DNA of 64,000 bases from Adineta vaga. Lineage: Eukaryota; Rotifera. How positions within the stretch are numbered: the first letter of the stretch is position 1; each line of letters begins with the position of its first letter. Location of the stretch: positions 3,038,001-3,102,000 of the forward strand of contig CP075495.1 of assembly GCA_021613535.1 (NCBI GenBank). The letters run 5' to 3'. The notes under the pieces were generated by a model. It did no database searches. It saw only the letters and a program-made list of their open reading frames with translations, and was not told the origin of the DNA. A program made the position numbers and the translations under genes. Positions 58,650 to 64,000 of the stretch are shown in pieces.

Positions 58650-60969
58650 TAGTTCGTTCGATCTATGATTTAGCATCAACATGGAAAGAATTAAATCGTG
58701 CATCATCACCTTATTGTCCGAGGATTACGTTCAAACGAGGATTTTAATAATAATGCAATTCATCAACTAACATGTTCAAAAGGATCAACAACTGCACGAA
58801 GTTTTCGATCAGGGATAACATCAAGTACAAGTAAAGTGACAGGAAATGAATTAGCACTTAAAAAACGTCTTCATTCAGCATCTGATCGACTACAATTAAG
58901 ACAACATTATGCAACAAGAATATCAGATAAAACAAGCATATCATTAACAACACTTGATCAGTCAGCTGTAAGATTGAATGAGAAATATATTTTCTTAAGA
59001 CAAAAGATTTTTCTTATATTTAGTTTCGAGATTTACCTGGAGGTTTAAATTTTAAAAAACTTTATAGATTATTATGATTTTGTAGGAAATATTTATCAAA
59101 ATACCGGTAAGGAAGGAAAAAAGACTGTTTTATTGTAACATTATGTGTTTTTTCAGAGCATTCATCTGGCGATGTCTTCTTCGTTTATCCGAAAATCATG
59201 CAGCTTATGCAGCTCTTGTTGAAAAAGGTGGACATTTATCATTTGCTAAATTACAAAATCAATATCCATTAAAAAGTCGAAAACTATTACGAATTATGCA
59301 ACGGTATGAAACGAAAGATATGAAGCGCCTTCTTCATTAATATTTTTTTCTTTTATATTATAGTGTTTTATCCGCATTATCTCATTGGTCAGCCGTCTTT
59401 GATGAAACAGATTATTTACCATTATGAGTATTTCCATTAATAAAATTATTTAAAAATAATCAATTAATTTGTTTTGAAGTTGTTGCAACAGTTATTTCAA
59501 ATTGGTGTCAATTATGGTTTATGTATTTTCCGAATCCACCCGGTAATATCTTAGGTAACATTTACATCTAACTAACTAAATATATATTAATGTCTTTCAT
59601 CTTAAAGGAATGATCGAAAAATCTTTTAACACATCATGATCATACATTACTTGCTCATTTTGTACGTTACAAAGTAATATCACAGGTAAGAATCAGTTCG
59701 CATTGCATCATAAAAGAATCTATTGATACACATCGTTATTTAGATCTATGCTTGACCATTACTTGAAACATTCTTTTTAGAAATATTTAATCGTGATGAA
59801 TGGTTATGTTTATTTAATCATATATTTAGTAATCATCCATCATTTATTCTTTTTATTGTTACATCATATTGTATTAATAATCGGAGTGCTCTTCTTCGAG
59901 TAACTGAATTAGATGATTTTAAATATTTTTTCATCATCGTAATCCAATATTATAGTACAAACAATTCTTACTGAAGCATATCGTCTTAGTGAAGTTACAC
60001 CAGTAGATATTGATCCAAAACGTATGATTGAATCATTTCAACCATTAACACGTGGACAATATCCTGTTTTTAATAAATATCCAAAGTTTATTATTAATTA
60101 TCAAATACAAGAAAAAGAAAAATTAAGACAAGAAGAAATGGATTATATTCGTCAACGGTAACATTCAAAAGAAATCATTTACAAGAATGATAATCGTTGT
60201 TTTTATTTAGTGAATTAAATTTTGAAATGTTTCGTGAACGACAACATAACGTCGACATGAAGAAGAATCATGGCTTCGTCAACAGGTTCTATATATTATT
60301 TTTCTAAACATATCTTTCATCTTATTTTTTCTTGCTGTAGTAATTATTAATTGAAGCTAAAGAAAAACGACGTGATTTATTACTACAAGAAGACACTCGT
60401 GTTAAAAAACAAAAATCAAAGTTAGTTTCTTTTTTACGTAGATTGAAATGATTTACTTGATTGTATTTTTTAATAGACTTCAAATGCTCAATCAAGAAAT
60501 TTAAGTTCGTGAAATGCAAATGTTAGATGTAGCTCGTCGTAAGATGCTTCATCAACAACATTTACTTAAAGGAGCTGAACTACGTCGATTAGACGATGAA
60601 ATTCGTAAAAAAGTTCGTATAGTTTTCCGAATTCTTTTTTATCAAAATTTCCAATTTTTTATTTAGGCGGAAGAACGAAAAGATGTTTTAAAATCAAGAA
60701 TTAAATCTGCTGAACTCAAGGCACTTGAATTAGAAACTGAAATCAAAATTTTAGAAAATGTATGATTTATTTCTAATATAAATTTTCAGTAATTAACCAC
60801 CTCTTTTTAGCAAATGCTTCGTTTACAAAGAGTAAAATCTTCAAATGGTGCTCCTTTTGATTTAGATGATTTGGCTGATATTCGTGAACGTCGAACACGA
60901 TTAGTTGATGAAAATTTACAATCGATTGCTTATGTACCAACATCAGTTGATGCTCCTACTGGCATTTAA
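58650..60969 (+). pseudogene. TBC1D31: TBC1D31 (WDR67) pseudogene: TBC domain and coiled-coil C-part
   Basis: Fragments in order match TBC1D31 from the TBC domain to the C-terminus: RAFIWRCLLRLSENHAAYAA, LLRIMQR then VLSALSHWSAVFDETDYLPL, NNQLICFEVVATVISNWCQ, FMYFPNPPGNIL, NHIFSNHPSF, LTRGQYPVFNKYPKFIINYQ, and the coiled coil (LRRLDDEIRKK, ALELETEIKIL), ending at a stop 60967-60969. In-frame stops occur at 59075 (TGA), 59425 (TGA), 59637 (TGA), 59753 (TGA, at an expected Trp) and 60502 (TAA). There are frameshifts near 58733 and near 59925, where FKYFF should continue HHRN but a T is lost. The WD40 part is missing. Splice sites are largely preserved, so it decayed in place and is not a processed copy. 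The intact protein serves centriolar satellites and ciliogenesis. Confidence 0.85.
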
Positions 60970-61149
60970 ATCTGAATAAATGTAGATTGGGAATGTTTTT
61001 TTTCTTTTATGTTATATGTTCTTATCAGTGTAACTTTGTTTTTCATTAATATTATACTATAAACAAATGGTCATGTTTAGAATTTATATCAATGGAATAA
61101 ATTAAAAAGAACTTTAAAAATATTTAAGATATATTTTAAGATATGTTTG

Positions 61150-61355
61150 TTCCCTTTTCTGAGAGAAATGGTTATATGCTCGTTAAATAGGGTGGTTAAA
61201 ATCGTTAAAGTTTGTATGTTTGTTTGTTTGTCTAATCCAATCAGATTACAGCAAAATTTTACCCTTAAAAATCTTTTGTATATATCTTTAAAAAACATTT
61301 GTACTAGAGGAACCGAGATCGAGGATCACGAATCCGGTGATAGTTTTTTGAAATC
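61150..61355. repeat. Second copy of the 53681 dispersed repeat
   Basis: Same orientation as the block at 53681-53870. Shares TTCCCTTTTCTGA(A/G)AGAAA, GGTTATA, a TTTGT/TGTC-rich stretch, ATCCAATCAGATTACA and GAG(G/A)TCGAGGA, ending in a G(A)TAGTTTT motif. Another diverged tail motif (AAATCTGGTGTTAGTTTTTT) follows near 61408-61427. Confidence 0.75.
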
Positions 61356-61452
61356 CATAAAAAAATTTATAAGGTTCCATTAAACGGTAATTGTTGTGTA
61401 GACGCACAAATCTGGTGTTAGTTTTTTAATCTTTTTTCAGCAGATCTTTTGT

Positions 61453-62465
61453 CACTCTCTAAAAAAAAGGTATGTTGCCAAAAGAGTTTTCGAAAGTTCC
61501 AGAGCTGCGCAAATACTAATACAAGTTGTACTGTGAAATTTATTATAAAACATGTATATCGAATACACATATGTATTCCCCTGTACTGTCATGTAATGAC
61601 ATGTATCGATCTACTTTAGGTCTGAAAAAGTTAGAATCGGTTAGCGTGCACTGGCATGTATTGACTTACTTTGAGTCTGGAGAAGTTAAAATAGGTTACC
61701 TTCAACTCTGATCTACTTAATTCACTGATTAGATTTTTGAATCAATGCATGCCAGGGATCTATATAGTAATATTTCGCATATTATCTTATACCCTCATTT
61801 CGTATCAGAGCGTAACTGAAAACTATTCTAGCCATCAATAATGAACAACATAAATATCCTCATTTTATTCATCTTGCTCGATTCTAACAGACTTGGCCTA
61901 GCTGTCGGCGTTTTTATGTATTTGTGAGCTAATATCGTAAGTATGAGAGTAATAGCAGAAACAATACAATAAAAGCTTACACTGTAGAGACAGAAGCAAC
62001 AGTTAGTTGACAACTTTAGCTCATCTCAGCCGTTATTTCTAGTATGTTTGTGAAAAAAATGCGCCTTTTATCGATCGATCAGAATCAGTTACAAGGGATC
62101 AAGCAGAAATCGTGAATATAGTATTGAGAATAGTTTGTATTGTCGCTTTTTAAGTAGTTCCGAACTTATATTTCGGAATGTTATGCAAAGTGAGGACGTC
62201 TTTCAAGTGTGGTGATTTTTTGTCAGTATATGAGAGTACATGTCAATACATGACAGTACAAGCTAACCGCTAACTTTTCAGACCTAAAATAGATCTATGC
62301 ATGTCAGTAAATGAGAATACATGGCAGTACAAAGCTATTGATTACAGCTGTATCGTGTAGACAGAATTCTTAGCCAAATCCAGAGTACAATTTGTACTCG
62401 TATTTGCGCAGCCCTCGATAGTTTGGAAACTCTTTTGGCAATATACCTTTTTTTTAGAGAGCAGT
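61453..62465. mobile_element. ~1-kb foldback element with long inverted arms
   Basis: Left arm 61453-61665 and right arm 62242-62465 are imperfect inverted repeats. Outer ends: CTCTCTAAAAAAAAGGTAT, TTGCCAAAAGAGTTT and GCTGCGCAAATAC in the left arm, with reverse complements in the right. Inner parts share GATCTA(C/T)TTTAGGTCTGAAAA, GGTTAGC and CATGTATTGAC. The ~580-bp centre has no transposase-like frame. Best read as a non-autonomous foldback/TIR DNA transposon. Confidence 0.65.
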
Positions 62466-63694
62466 AGAGGTCTAGATTCACACGAAAACAGAGTTTTTTA
62501 GGCTGGCTTGAGATTAACTGAATAGAGTGTATTTGCAGCGAGTTCTTGAATAGTACATCCTGTTTTAATTTTCACTTGTGGATTCGTAATAACACAAAGT
62601 GATCAAGTCACCAGAATAGAAAGGAAGCCGATGGGTATAATACTTGAGTCGCTTCAAACGGCTAGCCGTTAATATTAGTTTACTTTCGAAATCCAGTATT
62701 AATACAAAACTGAGAAAGTTTTGAGCCTGTCACGAAAATCAATAAACTAGTATTAACGTAAGAATAACAACAGAAAAATATCAATCTGTTGAAAGAAAAA
62801 GCTAATAAGCTAGGATGTACTCGACAATTTGAGAATATATATCAAGATTTTTATGCTACGAATGAATGATACTATAACCCATGATTGACTTAGTTTCCGC
62901 TCTAGTCAGACTCTTTATTCGAAAAATGTTAAAAATCGAGAAAAATATGGGACTAGCTAGTCGTGAGTGGGCGACCGACTAGGTGTCGCGTTAATGATCT
63001 TTTTATAGGTATAGTGTAAAGATTTAAAACATTTTAAGAAAGTCTCAAAATAGCCGATATATACATGAATGATATCTAGTATAGATTGAACGTGTAAAAA
63101 TATTGAGAAAAAACTTATTAGGGATGATATGGTATTAAGTGTCTACTGTAAAATTAAAATAAATTGATATGCAATTGTATCTTGTTGAACCGTTCGGAAA
63201 ACTGTATAGATATCTGGCGGTCCAACGATAAAAGTTTGAAAACTTTGGTCTATAACTGTCAGTGTAGTAATACTCTTTAACAGAGACATAAAATATGCTT
63301 TTTCATAGAGATCTAGTGAATAATGAGTGTGATATTTGTGTTGCGAATGTATCATACGTATACACTTGTGAATAAATAATGATCACTACATAGACTGTTG
63401 TTTCCACTTTGATAGTTGCAAGAAGAGTATAACATGAAAGAAAAGCAAATTATTTGTCTTTTAATAATAGATATTTTGAATTTTCTTTCAGAAAAGGGCC
63501 AGCGAATCCGTAGGATGAGCGCTACTTGTGAATTATTTTAGTGTTAATATATTTAGTCATGAGTGACAATTGAAAGATTTTATTATTTCTAATAAGGCAG
63601 CAAAATATTTGAAAATGAAAACTTATGCACAATATCACATAGACAACAGAAAAAAAGAGAATCAAAGTACATTGTTTTGTTTTTTTCCGATAAA
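62466..63694. other. Non-coding flank and GPCR 3' region
   Basis: No exon recognised. A minus-strand frame at 63143-63355 shows no family resemblance. The right end is presumably the 3' UTR of the GPCR gene. Confidence 0.5.
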
Positions 63695-64000
63695 CTATCG
63701 ATCAAAAAATGACGATCTTCCTCCAACAGAATTTCGTTTGTTTGGACAGCGAACCATTGACAAAACATAGGCACGTAAACTTGGATTCATAAAACAATAG
63801 ATTATTGGATTCAATGCATGCGTACATAAATATAAATAATAAATCATTATAGGACTTTTCATAATTCGTTCGGCATTTAAAATCGATGGTAGATAAAATA
63901 ATACAAATGAAACAGTAATAGCTAAAAATGTCGATGCCATACGTAATTGTTGTATACGATGACGATGTAATTGTTTTCGTAAGGTTTCACTATTTGATGT
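63695..64000 (-). CDS. Rhodopsin-family (class A) GPCR, C-terminal part (runs off window)
   Basis: 102 codons from the right edge to a TAG at 63695-63697, one open exon. It starts in the third intracellular loop (RKQLHRHRIQQLRM), then TM6 (MASTFLAITVSFVLFYLPS), a short loop, and TM7 with the NPxxY motif (CTHALNPIIYCFMNPSLRAY), helix 8 and a short basic tail (CPNKRNSVGG). The TM6 CWxP toggle reads LFYLP, so the usual Cys-Trp pair is absent, as in some peptide-like or orphan receptors. Ligand cannot be inferred; TM1-5 lie outside the window. Confidence 0.85.
   Translation of the reverse strand, partial: TSNSETLRKQLHRHRIQQLRMASTFLAITVSFVLFYLPSILNAERIMKSPIMIYYLYLCTHALNPIIYCFMNPSLRAYVLSMVRCPNKRNSVGGRSSFFDR

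Noticed and set aside
61526-61711. Open frame in the left arm of the foldback element
   Set aside because: Its counterpart in the right arm is not open and it has no transposase motif.
1-64000. CRISPR array, bacterial operon or horizontally acquired bacterial gene
   Set aside because: No spaced direct repeats of CRISPR type; all recognised genes have spliceosomal introns and animal family architecture.

Overview
The window is nuclear DNA of an invertebrate animal. It is A+T-rich, full of microsatellites, and its genes are split by many short GT-AG introns (mostly 45-70 nt). The proteins are typically metazoan: Brat-type TRIM-NHL, Elongin C, protein kinase D, novel PKC, Shisa, XK-related, Shaker-type K+ channel and rhodopsin-family GPCR. 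The style (compact AT-rich genes, short introns, decaying extra gene copies) fits a rotifer, perhaps a bdelloid. That is an inference from style; no rRNA or mitochondrial marker is present to prove it. Exon joins below were made by hand from splice sites and reading phase. Each complete gene model sums to a whole number of codons.

Layout, left to right. 1-1791 (+): 3' part of an ALDH2-type aldehyde dehydrogenase. 5236-6663 (+): Ser/Pro-rich unknown protein, followed after 158 bp by a divergent Kv channel (6822-7978, +). 9435-13896 (+): SH3-domain protein with two candidate first exons. 16478-18487 (+): XK-related membrane protein, tail-to-tail with mitochondrial intermediate peptidase (18611-21309, -). 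24800-27865 (+): protein kinase D with one C1 domain. 28505-28944 (+): Elongin C. 31467-32195 (-): Shisa-like protein. 36375-42678 (-): Brat orthologue that keeps a RING finger. 43096-44809 (+): weak candidate for a small gene. 46222-53269 (-): a close head-to-tail series of a helical unknown protein and two tandem delta/theta-type PKCs with altered C1 domains.

From about 53.3 kb the character changes. 53.7-63 kb is repeat-rich and holds decayed genes: a dispersed/tandem repeat family, a perfect 18-bp hairpin, two G+C-rich MITE-like elements, an F-box/LRR pseudogene, a TBC1D31 pseudogene with at least five in-frame stops, and a ~1-kb foldback element. The window ends in the C-terminal part of a class A GPCR (63695-64000, -).

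Several genes serve signalling (PKD and two PKCs downstream of diacylglycerol; the GPCR; the K+ channel), but no shared pathway can be shown from sequence. The clearest leads are the twin PKCs with reworked C1B domains, the K+ channel with a weakened S4 and a GFGH filter, the RING-bearing Brat, and the pseudogene and mobile-element block at 53.7-62.5 kb.
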